This document shows positions 46,689-56,437 of a DNA stretch of 64,000 bases, piece by piece. The notes under the pieces were generated by a model. That model ran no database searches. It saw only the letters and a list, made by a program, of their open reading frames with translations, and had not been told where the DNA came from. How positions within the stretch are numbered: the first letter of the stretch is position 1; each line of letters starts with the position of its first letter. Source of the stretch: Mesorhizobium sp. CU3 (lineage in GTDB: Bacteria > Pseudomonadota > Alphaproteobacteria > Rhizobiales > Rhizobiaceae). The translations under genes and the position numbers were made by a program. The DNA lies in assembly GCF_006442965.1 (NCBI RefSeq), contig NZ_VFWX01000001.1, positions 1 to 64,000 of the forward strand, given 5' to 3'.

Positions 46689-47548
46689 TCAGTCCACCGC
46701 CCTTGGAAAGAGACCGCGCGGCCGCGCCAGCAGCACCAGCAGGAACGCGATGTGGCCGGCCAGGATCTGCCATTCCGGATTGATCGACGCGCCGGCGGTC
46801 TGGGCCACGCCGATGATGATGCCGCCGGCAAGCGTTCCCCAGAACGAGCCGAGACCACCGATGATCACCGCCTCGAAGGCGTAGATCAGCCGCGCCGGGC
46901 CGATGGTCGGATCGAAATTGGCGCGCGTGCCGAGATAGAGCGCGGCGATCGTTACCACCACCATGGCAAGGCCCGTGGCGATGGCGAAGATGCGATCGGG
47001 CCGGATGCCCATCAGGCCTGCCGTGACGCGGTCGTCGGAGGTGGCACGAAAGGCTCGGCCGAGCGAGGTGCGGTAGAAGACCAGGTTCAGCCCGATGATC
47101 ACTGCGATTGCGGAGAGGAACGTGAGCAGCGGCATCGTGCCGATATTGATCGGCCCGAACTGCAGCGACGCGGTTTCCAGCGCGCCGGCCGAGACGCGAC
47201 GGCTGTCGGCGGAGAAGCGCTCGAGCAGAGCGTTCTGGATGACGATCGACAGGCCGAAGGTAACGAGCAGCGGCGGCAGGATGTCGGGACCAAGCGTACG
47301 GTTGAGCACCAGATATTGCAGCGCGAAGCCGAGCGCGAACATCGCCGGCATGGCGACCAGTGCCGCCACGAACGGATTGAGCCCCAGCGCCGTCACCAGA
47401 ACCAGGATCAGGAAGGCGGCAAGCACGATGAGATCGCCATGTGCGAGATTGACCAGCCGCATGATGCCGAAGACGAGGCTCAGGCCCGCGGCGAACAGCG
47501 CGTACAGGCCGCCCAGCAGAATCCCTTGGACGATGGTGTCGAGCCACA

Positions 47549-47552
<4 letters not shown>
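46689..47552 (-). CDS. Liv-type ABC permease (LivH-like), cluster B
   Basis: 287 residues from the first of two adjacent ATGs (47552/47549). LivH signatures: LDTIVQGILLGGLYALFAAG, MRLVNLAHGDLIVL, and the coupling segment IYAFEAVIIGGLGSFWGTLAG. The start overlaps the preceding ATPase stop. Confidence 0.92.
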
Positions 47553-48258
<706 letters not shown>

Positions 48259-48259
<1 letters not shown>

Positions 48260-48978
48260 CAGACCTCGATCCCGAGATAGATTTCGCGCACGGCCTGCGA
48301 GGCCATGATCTCGTCCGGCCTGCCGATGCCGATCACCTTGCCGAAATTGAGCACCAGCAGCCGGCCGACCACGGAATTCAGCGCATTGAGCACGTGCTCG
48401 ATCCAGATGATCGAAGCGCCGCGGCGGTGGATCGCCTGGATGGTTTCGACGAGCTGGTGACATTCAGCTTCGGTCAGGCCGCCGGCGATTTCGTCGAGCA
48501 GCAGCACCTTGGGCTGGGTGGCAAGCGCGCGAGCAAGTTCCAGGCGCTTGCGCTGGAGCAGGCTGAGGCCTCCCGCAGGCTGGTTGGCGCGGCTGAGCAG
48601 TCCGGTCTCCGCAAGGATCAAGGCGCAATCGTCCGAGACCTCGCTTTCGCGCTTGCGGGCCCCGAAGGTCGCAGCCACCAACAGGTTCTCGAACACCGTC
48701 AGTTTCTCGAAAGGCTGCGGGATCTGGAAGGTGCGGCCGACGCCGGCGAGGCAGCGCGCCATCGGCGGCTGCCGCGTGACGTCGGCACCATCGAAGGTCA
48801 CGCTGCCCGCATCGACGCGGATGTTGCCGGTGATCAGGTTGAACAGCGTCGACTTGCCGGCGCCGTTCGGTCCGATGATGCCCAGCGCCTCGCCGCTTTC
48901 AAGCGCGAACGAAACCTTGTCGGCGACGGTCAGCGCGCCGAAGCTTTTCGAGACGTTGTCGAGGGCGAGGATGGGCAT
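48259..48978 (-). CDS. Liv-type ABC ATPase (LivG-like), cluster B
   Basis: 239 residues from ATG 48978. Walker A GPNGAGKST, signature-region GLSLLQRKRLELARAL, Walker B LLLDEIAGGLTEAE, H-loop IWIEHV. Equivalent to the cluster A gene at 34930. It is separated from the substrate-binding gene by 156 bp holding a repeat element. Confidence 0.93.
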
Positions 48979-48990
48979 GTGATTAGGCTT

Positions 48991-49118
48991 TCTTCTCCCA
49001 GTTCTCGGGGAGAAGATGCCGACAGGTAGATGAGGGGCAGCGCAAATCTGCCAAAGCCAGGCGCCGCCCCTCATCCGACCCTTCGGGCCACCTTCTCCCC
49101 GTAAACGGGGAGAAGGAA
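48991..49118. repeat. Long imperfect inverted repeat, copy 2
   Basis: The same design as 26005-26170: an outer pair GATGAGGGGC / GCCCCTCATC and end hairpins built from CTTCTCCCC...CGGGGAGAAG. The spacer between the arms is shorter. It interrupts the cluster B operon between the binding-protein and LivG-like genes, where the hairpins could stabilise upstream mRNA or attenuate downstream expression. Confidence 0.8.
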
Positions 49119-49134
49119 GATTTCGTCAAAGCGC

Positions 49135-50412
49135 TCACGCGATGGCTTCCATCTTACCGCCGGTCGGGATGTTCGGCGCCGTCTTGTTCTCGGTGATGAC
49201 GAGATCGTAACCACCGCCGTCCTTCAGCCGCCACTGGCCGCCGACCAGCGGCGTCTTGGCGACGTTCTTGGCGGCGAAGGGCGGCAGGTTGGCGCCGTTC
49301 CAGGCGATCGGGCCGACGATGGTGTCGAGCTTGGTCGCGGCGATCGCGTTGATCACGGCGGCATTGTCGCCGGCGTCGGCTCGCTTCATCACATCGGCAG
49401 CGAGTTCGAACAGCGCATGCACGAAGCCGATCGGCTGTGTCCACGGCCTGCCGGTCGCTTTGGTGAAGCCTTCCGCCAGTTGCGCCGAGCTGTCGCCGGT
49501 CAGCGACGACTTGAACGGATGGCTGGGCGTCCACCAGACTTCCGAGGACAAATTGTTGCCGGTCTTGCCAAGCGCCTCTACCGCCTGTGGGAACAGGATC
49601 GCCTTGCCGATCGAGGCAACCTTCGGCTTGAAGCCCTGCTGTTGGGCCTGATTCCAGAAGGTGGTGAAGTCAGGCGGGATCATGACGCCGGTGATGATCT
49701 CGCAGTTCGCCGACTTGAACGCATTGATCTGCGCCGAAAAGTCGTCGGTGAGGTTCTGGTAGCGGCCGGGATCGTTGAGCGTGTAGCCGCCCTTGTCCAG
49801 CACCGGCGGGAAGCCGACGACCTTGTCGCCCCAGGCGTTGCCGTCGCCATCATTGGGGAAGAGGCCGCCGACCTTCTTGTTGGTTTCGACCTGCGCCCAC
49901 ATGTTGGTGTAGACGGCGATTACGTCCTCGAGCCCCCAGAAGAAGTGGAAGGCGCTCTTGAACGGCTTCCAGGACGCCGGGTCGGCGGGATTGCCCTGCT
50001 GGCCGATGAACCACGGCTGCCACGGCGCGACGGTCGAGATGCAGGGAACTTCTTCCGCCTCGCAGGTGGTGGTGACCGGATTGGTCGTCTCCGGCGTCGA
50101 AGCGACCAGCATCAGGCTGACCTCGTCGTCGACGATCAGTTGCTTGGCGACCTCGGCCGCGCGGTTGGGATTGGACTGGCTGTCCTTGACCACGACCTGA
50201 TAGTCGAGCCCGGCGGCCTTCGTTGCGGCCAGGAAGCCATCGATGATGAATTTGTCGGCTTCGGCGAAGGCGGCAAGCGGTCCGGTCTGCGGGCTCACAT
50301 AACCAAGCTTGATCGTGGCACCCTTGGCAAGCGCCGGCATAGCCAATCCGCCTGTGCCGGCGAGCAGTCCGGTGGCGGCGGCGGTCTTCAGCAATTCGCG
50401 TCTGGTAATCAT
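49135..50412 (-). CDS. Liv-type ABC substrate-binding protein, cluster B
   Basis: 425 residues. ATG 50412 preceded by GGGAGGAG. Twin-arginine-like signal ITRRELLKTAAATGLLAG with cleavage near ALAKG. Mature start ATIKLGYVSPQTGPLAAFAE; homologous throughout to the cluster A protein at 33615 (shared KDSQSNPNRAAEVAKQL, FFWGLEDVIAVYTNMW and SSEVWWTPSHPFKSS-type segments). Periplasmic receptor, probably for an aromatic acid or phenol. Confidence 0.9.
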   Translation of the reverse strand: MITRRELLKTAAATGLLAGTGGLAMPALAKGATIKLGYVSPQTGPLAAFAEADKFIIDGFLAATKAAGLDYQVVVKDSQSNPNRAAEVAKQLIVDDEVSLMLVASTPETTNPVTTTCEAEEVPCISTVAPWQPWFIGQQGNPADPASWKPFKSAFHFFWGLEDVIAVYTNMWAQVETNKKVGGLFPNDGDGNAWGDKVVGFPPVLDKGGYTLNDPGRYQNLTDDFSAQINAFKSANCEIITGVMIPPDFTTFWNQAQQQGFKPKVASIGKAILFPQAVEALGKTGNNLSSEVWWTPSHPFKSSLTGDSSAQLAEGFTKATGRPWTQPIGFVHALFELAADVMKRADAGDNAAVINAIAATKLDTIVGPIAWNGANLPPFAAKNVAKTPLVGGQWRLKDGGGYDLVITENKTAPNIPTGGKMEAIA

Positions 50413-50434
50413 CTTGTTCTCCTCCCGATAGAAC

Positions 50435-51496
50435 TCAATGCGGTGGACGTTCTCCCTGCCATGCGCTTTGCAACAGCGAGCGGATGGAAGCGCGGTCGAA
50501 CGGCCGCGGATTGGGGTAAGGGCTTTTTGTGGCGATCTCGGCCGCGCGGTCGAGCTCGCTCGCCTTCAGGCCGAAATCCTTCAGCGCCAGCGGCGAGCCG
50601 ATCGATTTGGCGAAATCGTAAAGCGCCTGTCCGGGCGAGCCGCCGAAAATCTCGGCCACCGGCCGCAGCAGCTCAGGTACGGCAAAGGCGTTGAAGCCGA
50701 TCGTGTGCGGCAGCATGATCGCATGCGTCTCGGCATGCGGCGTGTCGAAGCTGCCGCCGAGCGTGTGGCAGATCTTGTGATGCAGCGCCATGGCGACCTG
50801 GCCCAGCACCGTACCGCAGAGCCATGCGCCGTAGAGCGCCTTGGCGCGCGCCTGCGCATCGCGGGGTCTGGCGACGATCACCGGCAGCGCTTCCTTCAGC
50901 GCGCGCATGCCCTCGGCTGCCATCATCGAGGTGATCGGGTTGCGGTCCTCTGCATAGAGCCCTTCGGCGGCATGGGCGATGGCGTTGAGGCCGCTGGTCA
51001 CACTCATGCCGACCGGCAGGCCGAGCGTCAGTTCGGGGTCGTAGATCACGACTTCGGGCAACACCTTGGGGCTGCGCAAGGTGGTCTTGGCGCCGCCTTC
51101 GGTTTGCCCGAGGATCGGCGTCACCTCCGATCCGGCATAGGTGGTCGGGATGACGATCTGGGCGATGTCGGTGCGATAGGCGATCGCCTTGCCGAGCCCG
51201 GTCGTCGATCCGCCGCCGAGCGACACCACGCAGTCGGCTTTGAGTTCGGCGGCGTTGGCGACCGCCCGCCCGGTGACGTCGACCGGCGTGTGCATGGTGG
51301 CGCCGGAAAACGTGCCGACGCAAAGCGCACCGAGCCGATCGGCCAATGCCTGCGCGTCCACGGCCTGTTGCGGTGTCGACAGGACAAGCGCGCGCCGGCA
51401 GCCGAGCATCTCGACGTGGCTGGCTGCCTGCGCCGATGCGCCGTTGCCGAAGACGATGCGGGCGCTGCTGCCCTGATAGGTGAAGCCCAACGTCAT
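50435..51496 (-). CDS. Maleylacetate reductase
   Basis: 353 residues, iron-type alcohol dehydrogenase fold. SLGGGSTTGLGKAIA nucleotide segment, IVIPTTYAGSEVTPILGQTEGGAKTT, then the metal-site region NAIAHAAEGLYA and the HHKICHTLGGSFDTPHAETHAIMLPH motif with the conserved His residues. It reduces maleylacetate to 3-oxoadipate, the step after hydroxyquinol ring cleavage. Its ATG overlaps the stop of the dioxygenase gene. Confidence 0.93.
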   Translation of the reverse strand: MTLGFTYQGSSARIVFGNGASAQAASHVEMLGCRRALVLSTPQQAVDAQALADRLGALCVGTFSGATMHTPVDVTGRAVANAAELKADCVVSLGGGSTTGLGKAIAYRTDIAQIVIPTTYAGSEVTPILGQTEGGAKTTLRSPKVLPEVVIYDPELTLGLPVGMSVTSGLNAIAHAAEGLYAEDRNPITSMMAAEGMRALKEALPVIVARPRDAQARAKALYGAWLCGTVLGQVAMALHHKICHTLGGSFDTPHAETHAIMLPHTIGFNAFAVPELLRPVAEIFGGSPGQALYDFAKSIGSPLALKDFGLKASELDRAAEIATKSPYPNPRPFDRASIRSLLQSAWQGERPPH

Positions 51497-52347
51497 GCCG
51501 CCCGCCGCTCCTTCCTCGCCCGCACCATCACGAAGGTGAAGTCGAGCGCCCAGTGCACGTCCTCTCTGCGAAAGGCGCCGAGCAGCTCCTGCTTGACGCC
51601 GAACAGCGCATCCTCGGAGAGCAGCGGATCGCCGGCGTCATAGACATGCGTACTGATGGTTTCGAAGCCGTCGGCTCTGACAATGAAATGCAGATGCGCC
51701 GGCCGGCGCAGCGGATAGCCGATGCCGCCGAGCATCTGGCCGACCGGGCCGTCCGCCGGCACCGCGTAGCCGCAGGGCTTGACGGTGCGGTAGTGAAAGC
51801 CGCCGTCCTTGCCGGTCTGGAAGACACCGCGCAGATTGAACTCCGGCTGCAGGTCCGGCTGCTGGTTCTCGTAAAACCCTTGCGCGTTGGCCTGCCAGGT
51901 TTCGACTGTCGCGTGGGCGACCGGCCCGCCGTCGAGATCGGTGACGCGGCCACGCACCTGTAGGGTTTCTCCTTTGCCGTCGAGCGAAATGTTCGCGCCG
52001 AGCGAGAGGCGCGGTGCGTCGGCGCGGTAGAACGGTCCGCGCACGGTGTTGGGAGTGGCGCCCTTGGGCCGGCGCGAGTTGATCTCTTCGATCAGCGCCG
52101 TGACGCCGAGCAGATCGGAAAGCAGCACCCATTCCTGGCGCTTGGCATCACTGGCATGACCGACCTCCGTGAGGAACTTGATCGCGTTCCGCCAATCCTC
52201 GGCGGTGGGACGAGTTTCCCGTACGGCAAGGTGCAGATGCTCGACGAGCGAAACGAGGAATTTCGGCAGCGCCCCGTCGGCGTGTCGCTTCAGCCGCTCG
52301 ACGACGAGCTCGGCCGAATTTGCCTCGCTGAACCAAGTGTCTGCCAT
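51493..52347 (-). CDS. Hydroxyquinol 1,2-dioxygenase, copy 2
   Basis: 284 residues, ATG 52347 after GGAGGAAGC. Ligands: Tyr in AQGFYENQQ, Tyr in CGYAVPADG, His pair in RRPAHLHF. The GATPNTVRGPFYRADAPRLS segment is typical of hydroxyquinol dioxygenases. Direct coupling to maleylacetate reductase makes hydroxyquinol the best guess for substrate. First gene of the cluster B operon. It is a paralogue of the gene at 42967. Confidence 0.92.
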   Translation of the reverse strand: MADTWFSEANSAELVVERLKRHADGALPKFLVSLVEHLHLAVRETRPTAEDWRNAIKFLTEVGHASDAKRQEWVLLSDLLGVTALIEEINSRRPKGATPNTVRGPFYRADAPRLSLGANISLDGKGETLQVRGRVTDLDGGPVAHATVETWQANAQGFYENQQPDLQPEFNLRGVFQTGKDGGFHYRTVKPCGYAVPADGPVGQMLGGIGYPLRRPAHLHFIVRADGFETISTHVYDAGDPLLSEDALFGVKQELLGAFRREDVHWALDFTFVMVRARKERRAA

Positions 52348-52394
52348 GCTTCCTCCCGCAACGAAGCTAACAGGATGGCGCGTAGCACTTGATG

Positions 52395-52408
52395 ATTTCT
52401 GAAGAAAT
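52395..52408. promoter_or_regulatory. Palindrome in the lysR/dioxygenase intergenic region
   Basis: ATTTCTGAAGAAAT, with 6-bp arms ATTTCT/AGAAAT, in the 78-bp gap between divergent genes. It is 18 bp before the lysR start. LysR-type regulators usually bind such dyads with A+T-rich arms to control both directions. Confidence 0.5.
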
Positions 52409-52425
52409 TAATATAACAATCTGCT

Positions 52426-53376
52426 ATGAAATTGGACGAACGCCATCTCGTGCAACTCGCAGCCGTGGTCCAGGCCGGCGGTGTCACCGAGGGCGCGGCC
52501 ATGCTCGGACTGACTCAGCCGGCGCTTTCGCGGACCTTGTCCATGCTGGAGAAACGGCTCGGCGAGCCGCTGTTCCTGAAGGGGCGACGGCCCTTGCAGC
52601 CGACGCCGCTCGGGCGGGCTCTGGCCGATCACGGTCAGGCCATGCTGGTGGCCTCGCGCAAGGCCTCGACGCTGGTCGAGAGGTTTCGCCAAGGCCGCAC
52701 CGGCGTGGTGCGCGTCGGCGGCACGCCCTTCTTCATGGATGCGCTGATCTCCGGCATGATCGCCGAATTCCAGAACGGCTCGCCGGATGTCCGCATCGAC
52801 CAGAGCTACGGTTACCTGCCGGATTTGCGCGAGGCGTTGAACGCCGATCGCATCGACCTCGCCATCTGCCCGATCGACATACTCGACGAAGGTTCGGGCA
52901 TGCACTTCAAGGAGATTCTTCCCGGGCGCAACGTCGTTGCCTGTCGCGCCACCCACCCGTTGCTGCTGAAGCGGAAACTCGATGCGCGCGAATTGCTCGA
53001 CTATCCCTGGATCGCTCCGCCGCCCGGCAGCCCGCTGCTGGCGGATCTTCGAAGTCTAGCGCTCTCGCTTGGAGCGACCGAGATCAAGATCCGCTATGCC
53101 GGCGGCTCGCTGACCAGCGCGGTAAACTACATGAAGGCCAGCGACGCGCTGACCGTGCTGCCGCATAGCGTCGTCTTTGCGTTCCGCAACGAAAAGGCGA
53201 TAACCGCACTCCCGGTCAACATTCCGCATCCGGAGCGCGCGCTCGGTTTGCTAAGGCGCACCGACGACCTGCGCGCACCTGCCGTTGAGGCGTTTTCCGC
53301 CCATGTCGGCAGAAGCTTCGAGAACCTGCGGCATCTGATCAAAAGGCACGAACAGGCTATCGTCTGGGGCATGTGA
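52426..53376 (+). CDS. LysR-type regulator of cluster B
   Basis: 316 residues. N-terminal winged HTH (VQAGGVTEGAAMLGLTQPALSRTLSMLEKRLGEPLF) and LysR substrate-binding domain from about residue 95. Divergent from the hydroxyquinol operon, the standard arrangement for a ring-cleavage regulator that senses a pathway intermediate. Confidence 0.92.
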   Translation: MKLDERHLVQLAAVVQAGGVTEGAAMLGLTQPALSRTLSMLEKRLGEPLFLKGRRPLQPTPLGRALADHGQAMLVASRKASTLVERFRQGRTGVVRVGGTPFFMDALISGMIAEFQNGSPDVRIDQSYGYLPDLREALNADRIDLAICPIDILDEGSGMHFKEILPGRNVVACRATHPLLLKRKLDARELLDYPWIAPPPGSPLLADLRSLALSLGATEIKIRYAGGSLTSAVNYMKASDALTVLPHSVVFAFRNEKAITALPVNIPHPERALGLLRRTDDLRAPAVEAFSAHVGRSFENLRHLIKRHEQAIVWGM

Positions 53377-53481
53377 CCGAGCGCGCCAGAAAGTCCGAAA
53401 GCCGGCAGCCGGACAAAATCAGCGTACGCCACGCCGATTATCGCAGCGGCTGCTGCCCCGTGCGGTTCAGCGTGACCTGCG

Positions 53482-54264
53482 TCAAGCCATTTCGGGGCGC
53501 CTGGAGGCCTCGCGGATGGCTTTGTGGACATTGCGCTGCAGGTCCATGAAGGCGGCACTCTCCATGACCTCCTCGCGGCGCGGGCGCTCGATGCCTACGT
53601 CGAAGGTGCGCATGATGCGGCCCGGTCCGATGCCCATGACGACGATGCGGTCCGACAGGTAGACGGCCTCTTCGACATCGTGGGTGACGAACAGCACGGT
53701 CAGCCTGTGCTCCTCCCAGATCTGGGTCAGCAGCTCCTGCATCTGGTGCCTGGTCAGGGCGTCGAGGGCGCCGAAGGGCTCGTCCATCAACAGCATCTTG
53801 GGGCGGTAGGAGAGCGCGCGGGCGATGGCGACGCGCTGCTTCATGCCGCCCGACAATTCGGATGGATAGAGATTGGCCGAATGCGTGAGCTTGACGAGGT
53901 CGAGATGCTCGAGCGCGATCCTGCGGCAGGTGGCGCGGTCATGGCCGGCGGCCTTGAGGGCGAACTCGATGTTCTGTTGCGCCGTCAGCCAGGGCAGCAG
54001 CGTGTAGGACTGGAAGACGACGCCGCGGTCGAGGCCGGGCTTCAGGATCGGCGACCCGTCGATGTCGAGATCGCCGGAGTCGAAATCCTGCAGTCCGGCG
54101 ACGATCGACAACAGCGTGCTCTTGCCGCAGCCCGAGGTACCGACCAGCGATACGAACTCGTTGTCGGCCAGTTCGAGGTCGATGTCGCGCAGCACCTCGG
54201 TGCGGCGCGCGCCGGTGCCGAAGCTCTTATGCAGGCCCTTGATCCTGAGTTTGGGGGAATTCAT
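53482..54264 (-). CDS. Sulfonate/taurine/nitrate-type ABC ATPase
   Basis: 260 residues from ATG 54264 (SD GAGG); a GTG at 54273 is also possible. Walker A GTSGCGKST, Q-loop FQSYTLLPWLT, signature LSGGMKQRVAIARAL, Walker B MLLMDEPFGALDA, H-loop FVTHDVEEAV: the SsuB/TauB/NrtD group. Last gene of a three-gene importer operon. Confidence 0.93.
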   Translation of the reverse strand: MNSPKLRIKGLHKSFGTGARRTEVLRDIDLELADNEFVSLVGTSGCGKSTLLSIVAGLQDFDSGDLDIDGSPILKPGLDRGVVFQSYTLLPWLTAQQNIEFALKAAGHDRATCRRIALEHLDLVKLTHSANLYPSELSGGMKQRVAIARALSYRPKMLLMDEPFGALDALTRHQMQELLTQIWEEHRLTVLFVTHDVEEAVYLSDRIVVMGIGPGRIMRTFDVGIERPRREEVMESAAFMDLQRNVHKAIREASRRPEMA

Positions 54265-54277
54265 CGGCCGCACCTCG

Positions 54278-55144
54278 TCATGAACGGCTGTCCTGCCGGA
54301 ACAGCACCTTGCCCAGCGCTTTCATGACCTGGTCGGTGACGAGACCGAGCATGCCGAGCAGAAGGATGTAGCCGATGATGGTGTTGGTCTGGAAATAGCG
54401 CTGCGACACGGTGATGCGATAGCCGAGCCCGGACGTCGCCGCGACGAGCTCGGCCAGGACCAGCCAGGTCCAGGCCCAGCCCAGGCTTATTCTCAGCGTA
54501 TCCCAGATGCCCGGCAAGGCGCTGGGCACGACGATGCGGGTCAGGATCTTGCGATCCGGCAGGCCGAGCGTCCTGCCGAGGCCGACGAAATCGGCCGGCA
54601 CGCGTTTGACGTTGTCCATGATCATCAGCACCTGCTGGAAGAACGTGCCGATGAAGATGATCAGGAATTTCTGGGCATCGCTCGTCCCCGCCCACAGGAT
54701 GGAGAGCGGCACGAAGGCGACCACGGGCATGTAGCGGATGAAGTCGACCAGCGGCTCGATCGCCGCTTCCCAGGTCCGGAAGCTGCCGATCAGCACGCCG
54801 ATCGGAATCGACAGCGCCGAAGCGATGAGAAAGCCGACCGAAATGCGGTAGATCGAAGCCTTGAGGTCGATGAGCAGCGTGCCGTCGGCCCAGAGCTTGC
54901 CGAGCTGCGTCACCACGCTGGCGGGCGACGGCAGGAAGATCGGCTTGACCAGTTCGAGGCCCGTCGCCGCCCCCCAGGCGAGGCCGAGGCCGGCAAAGAC
55001 GGCCACGGCGATAACGAGGAAGCGCGAACGCGCGATGGGCGCGCCGATCCCGGTGGATCGGCGGCGCCGCGTCGCCTGCTTGGCAACAGGGCCGGGCGGG
55101 TTCGCTTTGACGGCAGGCTCGTCGGGCATCTCGGCGACCGCCAC
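54278..55144 (-). CDS. Sulfonate/taurine/nitrate-type ABC permease
   Basis: 288 residues, GTG start (an ATG five codons in is possible). Six helices after a basic cytosolic N-terminus. The coupling EAA-like segment LGRTLGLPDRKILTRIVVPS and the MPVVAFVPLSILWAG region place it with SsuC/TauC. It starts 8 bp after the binding-protein stop. Confidence 0.92.
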   Translation of the reverse strand: MAVAEMPDEPAVKANPPGPVAKQATRRRRSTGIGAPIARSRFLVIAVAVFAGLGLAWGAATGLELVKPIFLPSPASVVTQLGKLWADGTLLIDLKASIYRISVGFLIASALSIPIGVLIGSFRTWEAAIEPLVDFIRYMPVVAFVPLSILWAGTSDAQKFLIIFIGTFFQQVLMIMDNVKRVPADFVGLGRTLGLPDRKILTRIVVPSALPGIWDTLRISLGWAWTWLVLAELVAATSGLGYRITVSQRYFQTNTIIGYILLLGMLGLVTDQVMKALGKVLFRQDSRS

Positions 55145-55152
55145 GACCCGGT

Positions 55153-56157
55153 CTACTGCGCGGCCTTGACGAAGGCCGGATCGATCATCTGCTCCGGTGT
55201 CACGTCGGCCTGAAGCAGGCCAGCATTCTTGGCGGCGGCCTCAACGTCGGCGAATGTCTTGGTGGAGAAATCGCCGGTCAGGGCGCTCTTGTTCTCGGCC
55301 AGCGAATAGTAGCGCACGCCGTCGAAGGCGGTGTTGAGATCCTCGACGCTCGAGCCGACCGCCTTGGAGATGATGGCGCGGCCGCCGGGCGTGTCAGAAT
55401 TGTAGTCCTTGAGCGCCGCGTCCCAGGCCTTGATCATGGCAAGCACCTGGCCGGGCCGCGACTTGATGACCTCGTCGCGCACCACCAGCACGTCGCTGAT
55501 CAGACCGGGATCCTCGCCGGCGGTGAACAGGAGCTTGACGTCCTTGTTCTGCGCCTTGGCGGTGGTGAGATAGGGCTCATAGGTGACGGCGACCGGGACG
55601 CGACCGGCAATCAGCGCGCTGCCGGCATCGGCCGCCGGCATCGGCACCGGCTGGACGTCGGCGATCGACATGCCGTTCTTGGCGAGCGCGTATTTGAGCA
55701 GGATGTCGCTGGTCGTGCCTTCCTCGAAGGCGACCTGCTTACCCTTGAGATCGGCGACCGAGTTGATGTCCTTGCCGGCGATCATGGCGTCGGCCGTCAT
55801 CGAGACGTCGAGCAGCAGCACGATCTTGACCGGCAGGCCGGCCGCAACCATGCCCATGGCGGTGTGGGTGGCGATGTTGGCCGCATCGAGCTGACCGCTC
55901 GCCAGGGCGGCGTTGATGTCCTTGTCCTCGGAGAAGTTGACGATCTGGACGTCCGAGAGACCGCTCGCCTTGAACAGGCCCTTGGCCTCGGCGACGTGCC
56001 ACTGGCCATAGCCGAGCCACGGCTCGATGCCGATCTTGAACGATCCCGCCTCGGGCGTCGTGGGAATGGCCGTGTCGGCCGCGTGGGCCAGCGGGGCGAA
56101 GCCGATGGCCGCAGCCACCACGAGCGCACGGAATTGTCCTGTGAGGTTACGCATCAT
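55153..56157 (-). CDS. Sulfonate/taurine-type ABC substrate-binding protein
   Basis: 334 residues from ATG 56157 (GGGGA upstream); the longer frame to 56340 crosses the operator region. Sec signal peptide ending PLAHA. NMT1/SsuA-like fold: FKIGIEPWLGYGQWHVAEAKGLF, QLDAANIATHTAMGMVAAG and LKGKQVAFEEGTTSDILL. It binds the ligand in the periplasm. The fold serves sulfonates, taurine, nitrate, pyrimidine precursors and others; the neighbouring HpsN-like enzyme favours a sulfonate. Confidence 0.88.
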   Translation of the reverse strand: MMRNLTGQFRALVVAAAIGFAPLAHAADTAIPTTPEAGSFKIGIEPWLGYGQWHVAEAKGLFKASGLSDVQIVNFSEDKDINAALASGQLDAANIATHTAMGMVAAGLPVKIVLLLDVSMTADAMIAGKDINSVADLKGKQVAFEEGTTSDILLKYALAKNGMSIADVQPVPMPAADAGSALIAGRVPVAVTYEPYLTTAKAQNKDVKLLFTAGEDPGLISDVLVVRDEVIKSRPGQVLAMIKAWDAALKDYNSDTPGGRAIISKAVGSSVEDLNTAFDGVRYYSLAENKSALTGDFSTKTFADVEAAAKNAGLLQADVTPEQMIDPAFVKAAQ

Positions 56158-56317
56158 CTTTGTTCCCCTTGATGATTTCAGACCGCTTTTGAACCAAACT
56201 TCCTGTCCGGCGAGAATGCGGCTTCTGCTTCTTGCGGCATTGTGCATCGGCATCTTACCTGCCACGTCGACGGAAGTGCGATGATATTCAACGTCGGCGA
56301 CAATGGATGTCAAGGCT

Positions 56318-56340
56318 AAAATACATACATGCATATACAA
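56318..56340 (-). promoter_or_regulatory. GntR operator-like site 1 (importer operon)
   Basis: Minus strand core GTATATGCATGTATGTA. It lies about 160 bp upstream of the importer start and matches the sites at 59583 and 60476. TTGTATATRC-type dyads are the usual target form of HutC-group GntR repressors. Confidence 0.65.
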
Positions 56341-56437
56341 GTTGGAGAGGCGGATTTCTGGACCCTGACGGGAGTTGGACAGTCGATCGCGGGCTCCTTC
56401 ACGACCAGCGCCGGAGGCACGAACAGTCCGAACCGTT

